Shown piece by piece: positions 1 to 7,797 of a stretch of DNA of 22,716 nucleotides (its first letter is position 1; every line of letters begins with the position of its first letter). Source of the DNA: a virus. The notes beneath the pieces were generated by a model. The model had not been told where the DNA came from. It ran no database searches and was given only the letters and a program-made list of their open reading frames with translations. Position numbers and translations under genes: made by a program. The stretch spans positions 1 to 22,716 of IMG/VR virus record IMGVR_UViG_3300006737_000239; one strand, given 5' to 3'.

Positions 1-6
1 AGCTTA

Positions 7-1671
7 TTAAAAATTCTCAACAAGACCTTCGCTAGTAGGACTTTCACCTGAACCTGGTAGGTATTCTTGCCCATTTTTATCAATCATAATAAAATTTTGT
101 AGCTGCACAAATTGTGCTGGAAAGTTAAATAGTTTTTGTGTTAATGAAACCATTACTGGTGATTCAACATTAAATGGAGGTACATCCATATGACTCATTC
201 CATAATATGTAAAATTCTCAAATGCTTTTTCTTGTGATTTAGCTGTTTTTTCTACAAGATTGTCTTCCCAAGTTACTAGATCTTCTGCTGTTGCAAATGG
301 ATAATCTGAAGGTTCAATAGGAAATTCATTACGCATAAAACGCAAGGCTTGAATATGTTTACAGAAACGATATTGATTTAATGTAAATGTCCAATCGTCA
401 TTAATTTCTAAAATAACTTCTCCACTTTCTTTATAATCTTTGTAACTTGGCATGCCTTCTGCAATTCCACTTGTAAATTCTTCATTGTTTCCAAATCCTC
501 TGACATAAATATTACCGAAGTCTGCAAAAATACCAGGGAAATCTCGATATAAATTTTCCGGTAAACGAATATCTTTTGTTACTTGTCCAGAAGTAACTTC
601 TTGTAATTCAAACCCACTAGGAGCTACTAATTCAAAAAGATTATTTTCAACAAAATATTTTGTCCATTCAATTTGTGCAGCTTGTGTTAATTTATCAAAG
701 TTTTTTAATTGTTCATAACGACCAGGGGTTGTTGCTCCTGGTGCTGTGACTGGAAAATTACGTCCTTTTCTTTGACCTAGTGTAGAAATATAAGCGTAAT
801 CTCTTCTTGTAAAATCCTGGCAACTGCAGCAATACCTTCTACCAGTCTGTAAAAATCTACCTGCGTGTGGAGCAATTCTTGAAGGTGTAATTTGAACACC
901 ATCAATAGTGCTTTGAACTGAACCTCGTTTTTCAAATTGAAGAATGCCTTGATATTCATCAATGCCTGTTAAAACTGCTTGAACAAAACCAAAACGTTTA
1001 TTGGTAGCAGGATCTCTTGTATCACCATCAATCGCTATTCCTGATACATTAATAATTTTATCTTCTAATATGTCACCAACAATAGGTTTAGCTGTATCAC
1101 CTCCTGAGAATGTAACTAGTAGAGGAGAAGGTACTTGCTCACCACTTGCTGTGCTAAATGTTCCTGATAATTGTACATACCAATAGTTTTGATTATCTTG
1201 CGTTACACCTGAAAACAAAGTTTGTGGATTAGCTTCTCCTGAAACTGCTAAACGTATGCCACTAACATCGGTTAAATTATCAAATCTTAAATTACCTGGC
1301 TCAATAATACCAGTCCAATGCATTCCTAATTCTTTATTTGGAGTTGGAAAACCCTTAAATGTACCTGACATAATAGGAGACCTTCCACCTATTTCATTTA
1401 TTGCTCCTGATGTTTGTGGAATTAAATATTTAAAATCATATGCATATGCAGCATGTGCAATATCAGATGTTGCTAATTCCCATCCTCGTCGCCAACGTAA
1501 CCAAGCTGCTTGTTGGTCTACATTATAAATTGATAATGGAACGGATCTTCCAAACTCAGCTTTGATAGGTTTAACTTCATAGTTAGATCCGCTATCAAAT
1601 TTAAATCTGTCGAAACCAGTATTTACTTTAGGGTTTTTGTTGCCGAAACTTCCAAACCCTTTATTTGCCAT
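7..1671 (-). CDS. Probable virion structural protein, 554 aa, unknown family
   Basis: I do not recognise the family. The protein begins with a polar Gly/Asn/Lys-rich stretch (MANKGFGSFGNKNPKVNTGF), followed by a long beta-rich, Ser/Gly/Thr-rich body in which the pair SG recurs many times (for example near residues 88-104, 135-155 and 185-210), the usual look of phage structural or fibre-type proteins. A Cys cluster (YCCSC) lies near residues 281-285, unusual in a virion protein and possibly a metal site. The C-terminal third is helical, rich in aromatic and acidic residues. The ATG shares its first base with the TAA of the upstream structural gene (TAATG), so translation is coupled. It ends with tandem stops TAATAA at the window edge. 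Placement after the connector and lysozyme-like genes suggests a tail, neck or baseplate-type part; that role is inference. Confidence 0.85.
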   Translation of the reverse strand: MANKGFGSFGNKNPKVNTGFDRFKFDSGSNYEVKPIKAEFGRSVPLSIYNVDQQAAWLRWRRGWELATSDIAHAAYAYDFKYLIPQTSGAINEIGGRSPIMSGTFKGFPTPNKELGMHWTGIIEPGNLRFDNLTDVSGIRLAVSGEANPQTLFSGVTQDNQNYWYVQLSGTFSTASGEQVPSPLLVTFSGGDTAKPIVGDILEDKIINVSGIAIDGDTRDPATNKRFGFVQAVLTGIDEYQGILQFEKRGSVQSTIDGVQITPSRIAPHAGRFLQTGRRYCCSCQDFTRRDYAYISTLGQRKGRNFPVTAPGATTPGRYEQLKNFDKLTQAAQIEWTKYFVENNLFELVAPSGFELQEVTSGQVTKDIRLPENLYRDFPGIFADFGNIYVRGFGNNEEFTSGIAEGMPSYKDYKESGEVILEINDDWTFTLNQYRFCKHIQALRFMRNEFPIEPSDYPFATAEDLVTWEDNLVEKTAKSQEKAFENFTYYGMSHMDVPPFNVESPVMVSLTQKLFNFPAQFVQLQNFIMIDKNGQEYLPGSGESPTSEGLVENF

Positions 1672-2465
1672 TACAGATAACCGCCTTGTGCAATAGCATG
1701 TGCACCTGGAACGTAACCAGAAGGCGTATTATAAACACCGTTTTGAAGAACACCTAAATACAAACGATCACCTCGTTGCAAATAAATAGCACGGTTTTTT
1801 AAAGGTGTTGCTTCTCCAAGTCCTGCAGTATTACCTGCCTCAGGCACAGGCACAATCATTTCAGGCATTACATCTGAACAATCTACAAATGTTTCATTAG
1901 CTGGAATTGTTTTGGCAAACAAAATTCCGTAATCTCCATTCGCAGGAATGGGAACTGTTGTTTGACGTGTGTGATAGCAAACAAAAGTTACAGCAGGAAG
2001 TGCTGAACTTGCTGCACTTGAATACGCAAAACCACTTGTAGTTTGTGATGCAATTCCACTATATTTAATTTCAGTATTTAATCCTTCAATATCTGGAGTA
2101 CCTGTAAACGTATAGTAACCAACTCCTTCTTCTGCAGGTGCACTTGTTAATCCTGTTTCTGAAATATATACAGTCTGACCACTAGTAAGACTAATATACT
2201 CTCCTGTGGTAGTTGTATTAATTACATAGTCTGCTGTTTGTGCTAATCCAAAATTATCTCGCACAATAGTAATGCTATCTACAATTCCACCACTATTATT
2301 ATCACTACTTAATGTAGCGTCCATATCAACTAACAATGCTGGATTTTGTCCGCCAAGAACATTTAAATTACCTGCACCACCCACAACTTGATTTGTAATT
2401 CGAGTCCTTTCTATTAAAGGACGATCTACAAACATTGGTTGCTTGTTTGTATTTGTAGTTGCCAT
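1671..2465 (-). CDS. Probable virion structural protein, 264 aa
   Basis: No family recognised. The sequence is Thr/Ser/Gly/Ala-rich with alternating beta-type segments, no membrane helix and no enzymatic motif. The ordered-looking C-terminal part (about residues 155-264) contains hydrophobic beta strands and ends in a Gly/Ala-rich stretch (PGAHAIAQGGYL). This composition fits a virion surface or tail component. The start is well supported: AGGAG lies 7 nt upstream of the ATG, one of the better ribosome binding sites in the window and stronger than those of most neighbours, so the product may be made in quantity. It is coupled by TAATG to the next gene. Alternatives are a head decoration or tail fibre-related protein; the sequence alone does not decide. 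Confidence 0.85.
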   Translation of the reverse strand: MATTNTNKQPMFVDRPLIERTRITNQVVGGAGNLNVLGGQNPALLVDMDATLSSDNNSGGIVDSITIVRDNFGLAQTADYVINTTTTGEYISLTSGQTVYISETGLTSAPAEEGVGYYTFTGTPDIEGLNTEIKYSGIASQTTSGFAYSSAASSALPAVTFVCYHTRQTTVPIPANGDYGILFAKTIPANETFVDCSDVMPEMIVPVPEAGNTAGLGEATPLKNRAIYLQRGDRLYLGVLQNGVYNTPSGYVPGAHAIAQGGYL

Positions 2466-2500
2466 GAGTTACTCCTGATTGATCTATTTTAATACAGCTT

Positions 2501-3181
2501 TTAATCAAAGCCACCAAAAAATTCAATTGCTTTTTTTGCACTTATAGGTGCATTACTTTGTTGCATTACTTGTTGATTTAATTTTTCTTGTTCAGAATTA
2601 AGTGTTAATATTTGATTTCTTAAAAATTCCATCATAAATTCTTTTGGACTATAGCCAGGAGTTTTTGGATCTTCTTGTACTCCACCTGTATTTTGTGTTG
2701 TCGCTGCCGCTGTTTGTGTAGGCGTTTGGTCATATGTAGGGTTAGGCCCTAATACTTCTTGTGCTCTTGTATAATTTTCTCCTCCTTCCATTAAACTTTT
2801 TAAAGCACCAGAAACTGTTGTGCCAAATGAATCTGCTTTATTCATATTGGCATTAGGATTACCTCCAAGAATTGTGTTGTATAAACGATCAACTCCCATT
2901 CCTGATTTATATCCACGGCCAAGTAACCATTTTTCAACATGTGGCATTTGTTCTGCAATAGTATAGTTACCTATTTTTTTAGGATCTAAACCTGCTTCAC
3001 CACGTTCGTAATCACCAAATTGAATAACACCATAATATTTATCTTGATCGCCACCCCAAACATTAGGTTGAAATGTTGATTCTTTATTTAAAACAGCACC
3101 TAATTCATAAGGGTCTATTCCTAAACGTTTAGCAGAATCAAAAATAGCTTTTCGATCTGCATTTGTAACTTGATAAGTCAT
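2501..3181 (-). CDS. Lysozyme-like / lytic transglycosylase-type virion protein
   Basis: The first 110 residues look like a lysozyme-fold (soluble lytic transglycosylase-like) domain: a helix (NADRKAIFDSAKRLGIDPYE), then a glutamate in LNKES at residue 34 that would be the catalytic acid, then WGGD and YYGVIQFGDYE (about residues 42-59), matching the order E-S then G-x-x-Q-F-G seen in that superfamily. A linker rich in Gln/Thr/Ala follows (about 140-175), and the C-terminus is helical. There is no signal peptide, and the gene sits among structural genes, so I infer a virion-associated peptidoglycan-cutting protein used during entry rather than a lysis endolysin. The ATG overlaps the stop of 3178..4752 in ATGA. 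Enzymatic activity is not proven; a structural protein that kept the fold is the alternative. Confidence 0.7.
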   Translation of the reverse strand: MTYQVTNADRKAIFDSAKRLGIDPYELGAVLNKESTFQPNVWGGDQDKYYGVIQFGDYERGEAGLDPKKIGNYTIAEQMPHVEKWLLGRGYKSGMGVDRLYNTILGGNPNANMNKADSFGTTVSGALKSLMEGGENYTRAQEVLGPNPTYDQTPTQTAAATTQNTGGVQEDPKTPGYSPKEFMMEFLRNQILTLNSEQEKLNQQVMQQSNAPISAKKAIEFFGGFD

Positions 3182-4752
3182 CGCGCTACTCTTCCAGATA
3201 ATTGCATTTGTAAGAATTTATTAGGATCTAAAACAGGATTGCTTCCTGAATAAATACCAAGTAAAGACTGATCAATCTGAGAAGGTTCAATTTCTCGTAA
3301 AGCATCATTTTCATCTTTAGCTGTCATAGATCCAGGAAGTGAATTGTCTGACGAATAAAGATTAGGGAAAGTTTGTTTATGAATTGCCAAGCCAAGATCT
3401 CTAACTTTATCCAGCTGTGTTTTATCTTGACCTTGAGCAGCACGGCGAGCTTGCTCATAAATCTGCATTGGATCAGCTTGCAGAATTTGCTCAGCATTAG
3501 GCGGTAAAACTGTATTAGCTGGATTGGCATTAGGCATTGTGCTAGTACCATTTCCATAAGTTGCACCCATATTGCCAGCCTGATCTCCAGGGGCATAAGG
3601 TCTAGCAGGGCTACCAGGTGTTACCGGAATTGGTGTACCAGGTATAACATTAGGTGCATTAGGAGGCGCACCTGGTACAGGAGTTTCAACAGAAGGTTTT
3701 AATGCTTCAAATATTCTTGATCCACGGGCATATTCTTCTGCTACTTTTCTGCGAATAGCATCCATATCAAGATCTGCGCCTTGATCTGGACGATCATCTA
3801 CATCCTTTGGATTAGGTTTTGGTTTTGGTGCGCGTCTGCCTGACATCATGTCAGATGCACTAGGTGCAGCATTTTCATTTGATTTAAATTCTGCTTTTCT
3901 TGCTCCAGCAAGTTTAGGCATTGGTCCTAATCTACTCATATTTGCATCCCCAGGATTTTGAATATTTTCTTTTAACATGTCATATAAACCAGTGCCTAGG
4001 TTATAACCTCCGTAGGCACCTGCAGTTCCTGTAAGCAATGCACCTGGACCTGTTATTAGTCCACCTAAAGTTCCTGCAGTCGTTCCTCCTATACCTCCTA
4101 AAACACCGAAAGTAGCACGACCTATAGCGTCAATTGGATCTGCTCCTTCTTGAACTTGATCATAAGCATCTAATGCGCCACCTGCAACATTTAATAGTGG
4201 ACCTGCTTTTAAAACATTTTTTGCGCCTTTTAAAAAACCTCCCCCTCCTTTTGACATATTAGCCATTGTCTGTACGCCGCCTGGGATAGCAGGTCCTTGG
4301 ACATTATATAAACCTCCTGGAATAACTTGTTTAGGTACAGCTCTTGCTCCACGGGGATAATTCAAATCAAAACTACGTGGTGAGCTCGGTACATTAGGCG
4401 CTCTTAATGCACCACTAGCAGCTTGTCCACCTCTTGGTAAAGCTACATCATCAAGTCGTGCAGCCGCGTTGAGATTACGTTGTACTTGATTTCGCGCTGC
4501 TTCTTTAGCAGCACCTGGAGCCATTCTAGATATATCATCTACCTGGCCAAGTACACCAACAGGTGCATTTTGTATACCTACTCCTCGAAATTGACCTGGT
4601 AAAGCTCTTTGCAATACATCATCAACTTGGTTTGCAAAACCTCTATAGGTACTTGGATCAGTAATAGTATCAATTGTTGTTTTAATTACTGGCGTACGAC
4701 GGCCAAATTTTATAAATCTATCTAGATTGTTTCCAACAAGAGAAGTAGCCAT
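3178..4752 (-). CDS. Large Gly/Ala/Pro-rich probable internal virion protein, 524 aa
   Basis: No family recognised. The N-terminal 170 residues are basic and polar. About residues 175-260 form a hydrophobic Gly/Ala/Thr-rich region with small-residue spacing (GVLGGIGGTTAGTLGGLI), able to make membrane-inserting helices of the glycine-zipper type. About residues 300-400 are a Pro/Asn/Gly-rich linker (PKPNPKD, PGAPPNAPNVIPGTP), and a helical C-terminus follows. This three-part build, directly before the lysozyme-like gene, is what one expects of an internal or ejection protein that works with a peptidoglycan hydrolase in DNA delivery; that is inference. The start follows the upstream stop as TAA-TC-ATG. 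Two other minus-strand frames are open across parts of this gene (3324..3596 and 4718..4996), but they look like by-products. Confidence 0.85.
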   Translation of the reverse strand: MATSLVGNNLDRFIKFGRRTPVIKTTIDTITDPSTYRGFANQVDDVLQRALPGQFRGVGIQNAPVGVLGQVDDISRMAPGAAKEAARNQVQRNLNAAARLDDVALPRGGQAASGALRAPNVPSSPRSFDLNYPRGARAVPKQVIPGGLYNVQGPAIPGGVQTMANMSKGGGGFLKGAKNVLKAGPLLNVAGGALDAYDQVQEGADPIDAIGRATFGVLGGIGGTTAGTLGGLITGPGALLTGTAGAYGGYNLGTGLYDMLKENIQNPGDANMSRLGPMPKLAGARKAEFKSNENAAPSASDMMSGRRAPKPKPNPKDVDDRPDQGADLDMDAIRRKVAEEYARGSRIFEALKPSVETPVPGAPPNAPNVIPGTPIPVTPGSPARPYAPGDQAGNMGATYGNGTSTMPNANPANTVLPPNAEQILQADPMQIYEQARRAAQGQDKTQLDKVRDLGLAIHKQTFPNLYSSDNSLPGSMTAKDENDALREIEPSQIDQSLLGIYSGSNPVLDPNKFLQMQLSGRVAR

Positions 4753-4754
4753 GA

Positions 4755-5234
4755 TTATCTATAAATGCGATGGAGGATAATATTGCTGCCAACTGTTGTG
4801 TCAGCTGGACCAGGGAGTGCTTGAATAAATTCAGCACCTGATCGTTCATAACGATAGCGTGCCTGCATTTCATCTTTATAGTTTGGAACATATAGTATTT
4901 GTGCAAGACGATTTGTCTCATACAAATAAACATCATTCCAAAGACGCAAAGCATCTCGGACATTACTTGATCGAATAGTACGATCAACATCACCAAGGAT
5001 GCCTTCTACTCGTGTACTTGGAGGAGTAAAATTAGGATCGTTAGACGCTAATTGTGTTTTCTTTTCCGATGCATCACAACGGTCAATTTGAATCACAATT
5101 TTGTCATGAAACAATGTATCCGGAACGGAATTCATTGCCTCTTCTAAACGAGCATAATCACCTGCTGGGACACTAGTTACGTAGTAACCCAGATGATATC
5201 TAACCCTGCTTTGATCAAAAGGGGATAACTGCAC
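4755..5234 (-). CDS. Possible head-tail connector / head completion protein, 159 aa
   Basis: A mostly helical 159-residue protein with charged helices (YARLEEAMNSVPDTLFHD; RDALRLWNDVYLYETNRLAQ) and a conserved-looking C-terminal part (PGPADTTVGSNIILHRIYR). Size, lack of membrane segments and position after portal, capsid and decoration genes fit a neck or connector protein, but I see no diagnostic motif. The frame has a stop a few codons upstream, and the only early start is GTG at 5234..5232, which has no clear Shine-Dalgarno sequence. It lies about 5 nt downstream of the likely transcription start of the promoter at 5246..5273, so this would be a nearly leaderless GTG start. An unannotated start further inside cannot be excluded. 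It is followed directly by TAA-TC-ATG of the next gene. Confidence 0.75.
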   Translation of the reverse strand: MQLSPFDQSRVRYHLGYYVTSVPAGDYARLEEAMNSVPDTLFHDKIVIQIDRCDASEKKTQLASNDPNFTPPSTRVEGILGDVDRTIRSSNVRDALRLWNDVYLYETNRLAQILYVPNYKDEMQARYRYERSGAEFIQALPGPADTTVGSNIILHRIYR

Positions 5235-5245
5235 TGCATACCAGG

Positions 5246-5273
5246 CTTATACACTTATTCTAAACTGTGTCAA
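5246..5273 (-). promoter_or_regulatory. Sigma70-type promoter for the 5234..7 transcription unit
   Basis: On the minus strand TTGACA (5273..5268, perfect -35) is separated by 16 nt from TATAAG (5251..5246, five of six to the -10 consensus). The expected start is near A5239, only about 5 nt before the GTG of 4755..5234. The -35 box begins right after the U-tract of the terminator at 5271..5294, so one unit ends and another begins within 60 bases. It is the only promoter in the window with both boxes close to consensus, and it implies use of the host-type housekeeping sigma factor. Confidence 0.7.
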
Positions 5274-5294
5274 TAAAAAAGACCCGAAGGTCTT
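5271..5294 (-). terminator. Intrinsic terminator after the helix-hairpin-helix gene
   Basis: Minus strand: stem AAGACC (5294..5289), loop TTCG, stem GGTCTT (5284..5279), then an uninterrupted T run (5280..5275) and ATTG. The C(UUCG)G loop is the exceptionally stable tetraloop common in bacterial terminators. The stem includes the last bases of the stop codon TAA (5295..5293) of the helix-hairpin-helix gene, so it ends the capsid transcript. The six-base-pair stem with two A-T pairs at its base suggests partial rather than complete termination. Confidence 0.85.
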
Positions 5295-5703
5295 AGACAC
5301 GGACAAGATCTGCAGCAAATACAGAATCCCAATCGACTCTTTTAATTTGTCTTAATTGCTCCAAACTATGAAAACGTTCTCCAGAAAGTGAAGTTTGAAG
5401 GTCTTTAATATCTTTTGCTGTTTTCATTCCAATCCCTTTAATGTGATCAGAAATCATACGTGCAGTTGCTGCATTAATATTTAAACGCGTATCAGTTGGA
5501 AAAGTTCTAGGCTCTTCTCCAGAAGCTGCATCTTTTACTTGCAGGCTTTTAACTTTAGTCGTTGCTTGTGCATCTTTTTCAATCTCAGTGTGATACACAG
5601 TAAAAATGCGACCGTCCTGGTCTTCAACCATGAACCAGTCGCCGTCATCCCATTGAGTAACAACTTTTACTCTTGTACCAGTCTTTTTGTGCTGATATAA
5701 CAT
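5293..5703 (-). CDS. Helix-hairpin-helix (ComEA-like) protein with N-terminal small beta domain
   Basis: Residues 1-45 look like a compact beta (SH3-like) domain (HKKTGTRVKVV, DGDWFMVEDQDGRIFTVYH). Residues about 48-68 are a polar linker. Residues about 70-136 carry a ComEA/competence-type helix-hairpin-helix unit: RLNINAATARMI, then the hairpin GIGMKTAKDIKDL, then FHSLEQLRQIKRVDWD, matching the LNINxA...GIGxxxAxxI...F.SLEDL..V order of the family. Such units bind the DNA backbone without sequence preference. The gene sits between abundant virion genes and the next transcription unit, so the product may touch packaged DNA or the portal/neck; that is inference. A strong hairpin (5705..5730) abuts its ATG, and no free Shine-Dalgarno sequence is visible, so translation is probably low. 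An intrinsic terminator follows its stop. Confidence 0.8.
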   Translation of the reverse strand: MLYQHKKTGTRVKVVTQWDDGDWFMVEDQDGRIFTVYHTEIEKDAQATTKVKSLQVKDAASGEEPRTFPTDTRLNINAATARMISDHIKGIGMKTAKDIKDLQTSLSGERFHSLEQLRQIKRVDWDSVFAADLVRV

Positions 5704-5704
5704 C

Positions 5705-5730
5705 GGGGCCAGTAATAGTTAACTGACCCC
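5705..5730 (-). promoter_or_regulatory. RNA hairpin abutting the start codon of the helix-hairpin-helix gene
   Basis: Minus strand: GGGGTCAGT (5730..5722), loop TAACTATT, ACTGGCCCC (5713..5705), giving nine consecutive pairs including one G-U. One base (G5704) separates it from the ATG at 5703..5701. No T run follows, so it is not a standard terminator. Any ribosome initiating here must melt the helix, which also holds the only purine-rich stretch near the start. It could lower translation of 5293..5703 relative to the upstream virion genes, or protect the 3' end of the upstream mRNA. Confidence 0.6.
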
Positions 5731-5745
5731 ATATTACCCTAAATA

Positions 5746-6510
5746 TCAATAACCAGGGTAGTTAGATGCAATCTTATAAGGAATGTACTGCTCAATATCG
5801 TCGTAATCCATAGCAACATCTGGCTGGATGTAGCAGAGTTCAACGAGAATGTAGCCTGTATTACCAGCTGCTTTATCAGCATCGGTAATAGCCCAACCAC
5901 CATTGGTGGCAGTAGAGTTTGTAGCAGTCTTTGAATAAACCCGATAAGTGCTATCAGAGGTTAATTCTTTGTACTGAACACCAGAAGCAAGTGGAGATAA
6001 TCCATAGCCTGCAGAACCAGCTGCAATGCTGTTGCTAGATGCTGTTAAGTTAGCTGCATCAACCTGACCAGAATGCGTGGTAGGTGCAGTTGCTGAACCA
6101 GGACCAAAACCAATTACTTGGGCAGATCCAGAGGTAAGCAAGCTTCCTGCAATACGACCATCGCCCCAGCCTTGTGCAACAGAAATAGTTGCACGATAAG
6201 CATAAGCAGGAAGATCAGTAGAAGCAGTAACAGTCATGCCAGTGATGTTGACACGCGTATCATCATTCTTATAAGGAGAAGGAATGATTACGTTGGCTGT
6301 TGTTACATAGCCATCACCAGATGCATTGGTTACAGGAACGTAACCACGCTGTTGAAAGTAACGATATCCAGGGGTAGCCAGAACAGATGTCGGGCCAGCA
6401 ATAGAAGCGTTATTAGAGGTTCCACCCCGCGTATCAATGTTCTGATACCACCCATTGAGTGGCTCGGACATATCAGCCGGGTAAATTTTCTTAGCAGATA
6501 AATATGCCAT
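5746..6510 (-). CDS. Probable abundant virion protein (decoration/head fibre type), 254 aa
   Basis: A beta-rich, Ala/Ser/Thr/Gly-rich protein with no membrane segment or catalytic motif. It starts MAYLSAKKIYPADMSEPLNG and ends in a Tyr-rich tail (QYIPYKIASNYPGY). Its DNA is visibly richer in G and C and in C-ending codons than most of the window, like the neighbouring major capsid gene and unlike the AT-rich genes on either side; this is the usual mark of a highly expressed virion protein. Only 34 nt separate it from the capsid gene, so both are probably on one transcript. I infer a head decoration or head fibre protein. The family is not recognised, and a tail protein remains possible. Confidence 0.85.
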   Translation of the reverse strand: MAYLSAKKIYPADMSEPLNGWYQNIDTRGGTSNNASIAGPTSVLATPGYRYFQQRGYVPVTNASGDGYVTTANVIIPSPYKNDDTRVNITGMTVTASTDLPAYAYRATISVAQGWGDGRIAGSLLTSGSAQVIGFGPGSATAPTTHSGQVDAANLTASSNSIAAGSAGYGLSPLASGVQYKELTSDSTYRVYSKTATNSTATNGGWAITDADKAAGNTGYILVELCYIQPDVAMDYDDIEQYIPYKIASNYPGY

Positions 6511-6544
6511 TTACTTAAAAATGTATAAGTGGACGTTAATTAAA

Positions 6545-7714
6545 TCAAACAACACCATCATCAGAGATGAAGCTGAAAGCATTCGTAATGAAGTCTTTGT
6601 TCAGAACCTCAAAACCAGCATACAGCTGCCAAATTAGAATGATAAAGCGTGAGAAATCATCATTGTTGTTGATCAAAACTTGTGCGTTCGGACCGCCAAT
6701 TCCAATGCCGATTGCCTGAGGACCGAAGAAGAAACCTTGAGCTACTTCTTCATCAGCAAAAGTATTAGCACCATCAGAAGCGAACGTAGCACTAACAGTC
6801 TTGTTGGGGAAGTTAGTGGACTCGAAGAATTTAACACCTTCGAATTGAACACCAGTAGGCATCACAGGCTCACCAGCCAGGAAATAACCCTGACCAGCTT
6901 GAGGACCCATGTAGAAGCTGGAGTTGTTAGGCATCATGGGATTAGCCATGTACATGCCTTGACCGGGGTTGCCGCTATAACGAGCAATCTCACGGAAATC
7001 TTCGTCACGACGCAAGTGCATCATGAAGACAGGATCACAAATACAACGATACAGACCATCAGCGAAGGTAGGAACGTTGCGCTTACGCAGATCCTTAACA
7101 ACTTCTAACAAGTCAGTACGAACAGAGAACTGTTGAACTTGACCGGTGTACTCAGCAGCTGTGTAAGAAATGCGACCTTGTGCATCTTTTTCTTTGTCAC
7201 CAGCAAAGTAGTAACCACCTTGTGTAGTACCTGCTTTACCTTGTGCTTCTGCTTTAGCCAGTTCGTCAATAAAGACGCGATCACGCCAACGGCGATAATC
7301 ATCTAACAGCGTAAGGCTGCCGATGGACTGGTGGAACATGTTCAGGTTGCCGGTATCAAGCAGCAAACGCTGAGCAGTAATTAAAGTTTCCCGAGCAATT
7401 TTAAAAGTAGAAGGCTGGGTAGGATCAGCCGGATCTGCAGGACCAGTGTATTCCTTAAGCACCACCAGGACTTTCTCCTTGGTGATGTTACGGCTGTTGG
7501 CTGTACCAATTGTCTGATCTGAGATACGCTCACGGCTATCCTTTGTGCCGGGAGATCCCCAGAACTTGTAGCGATCTAACTGAACAGTTTGTCCAGGCTG
7601 TGAGGTAAAGTCATGTACGACTACAGGCTCAACAGCCATTTCACAAATATATGCAGGATGCGGACGGTAAAGTTCCGCTCCTAAAATCTTAGGAAAATCA
7701 TTATCAAGGAACAT
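6545..7714 (-). CDS. Major capsid protein, HK97 fold (N4 gp56-like subset)
   Basis: A 389-residue protein of the length expected for a major capsid protein, downstream of portal and candidate scaffold. Features I associate with HK97-fold coat proteins of the N4 gp56-like group are QPGQTVQLDRYKFWG (residues about 39-53), the dimension-setting segment DPVFMMHLRRDEDFREI (about 227-243), the VKFFESTNFP strand (about 294-303) and a long helical central part (about 103-155). The C-terminus (YAGFEVLNKDFITNAFSFIS) is a typical P-domain strand pair. GAGG lies 8 nt upstream of the ATG. Codon choice is the most GC-ended among the larger non-overlapping genes, fitting very high expression. No N-terminal delta domain or protease site is seen, and no prohead protease gene is present nearby. 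Assignment to the exact family is by eye. Confidence 0.8.
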   Translation of the reverse strand: MFLDNDFPKILGAELYRPHPAYICEMAVEPVVVHDFTSQPGQTVQLDRYKFWGSPGTKDSRERISDQTIGTANSRNITKEKVLVVLKEYTGPADPADPTQPSTFKIARETLITAQRLLLDTGNLNMFHQSIGSLTLLDDYRRWRDRVFIDELAKAEAQGKAGTTQGGYYFAGDKEKDAQGRISYTAAEYTGQVQQFSVRTDLLEVVKDLRKRNVPTFADGLYRCICDPVFMMHLRRDEDFREIARYSGNPGQGMYMANPMMPNNSSFYMGPQAGQGYFLAGEPVMPTGVQFEGVKFFESTNFPNKTVSATFASDGANTFADEEVAQGFFFGPQAIGIGIGGPNAQVLINNNDDFSRFIILIWQLYAGFEVLNKDFITNAFSFISDDGVV

Positions 7715-7797
7715 CTTCTATCCTCTTTTTAAAGGTAATAAGGGTTTCTGGAGATTCGGTCTAAGCCTATCTACTATAAATTTTAGCAGTGACTTAC
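7715..7797 (-). other. 83-nt leader of the major capsid gene, longest gap in the window
   Basis: The region holds a purine-rich ribosome binding site (AAAAAGAGGATAGAAG before the ATG) and, on the minus strand, a -10-like TATAGT about 65 nt before the start codon. I find no convincing -35 box for it and no stable terminator hairpin. Because every other junction is tight or overlapping, a capsid-specific promoter or RNA-processing site here is plausible but not shown. Confidence 0.35.

Noticed and set aside
3324-3596. Minus-strand 90-aa frame inside 3178..4752
   Set aside because: No ribosome binding site, composition (Met/Leu/Ile/Gln-rich) typical of an out-of-frame shadow, and no GC3 shift in the host gene as seen in the accepted overlaps.
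4718-4996. Minus-strand 92-aa frame crossing from 4755..5234 into 3178..4752
   Set aside because: It is Met/Cys/Ile-rich, would bridge two well-supported genes joined by TAATCATG, and has no start signal.
5705-5730. Hairpin before the HhH gene as an intrinsic terminator
   Set aside because: It is not followed by a T run; the next bases are G and the start codon.
6118-7108. Plus-strand frames of 127 and 142 aa opposite the capsid and decoration genes
   Set aside because: Cys/Ser/Arg- or Thr/His-rich antisense shadows of GC-ended codons; no plus-strand promoter or ribosome binding site.
7105-7302. Minus-strand 65-aa frame inside the major capsid gene
   Set aside because: Shadow of a strongly codon-biased gene; no start signal and improbable composition.
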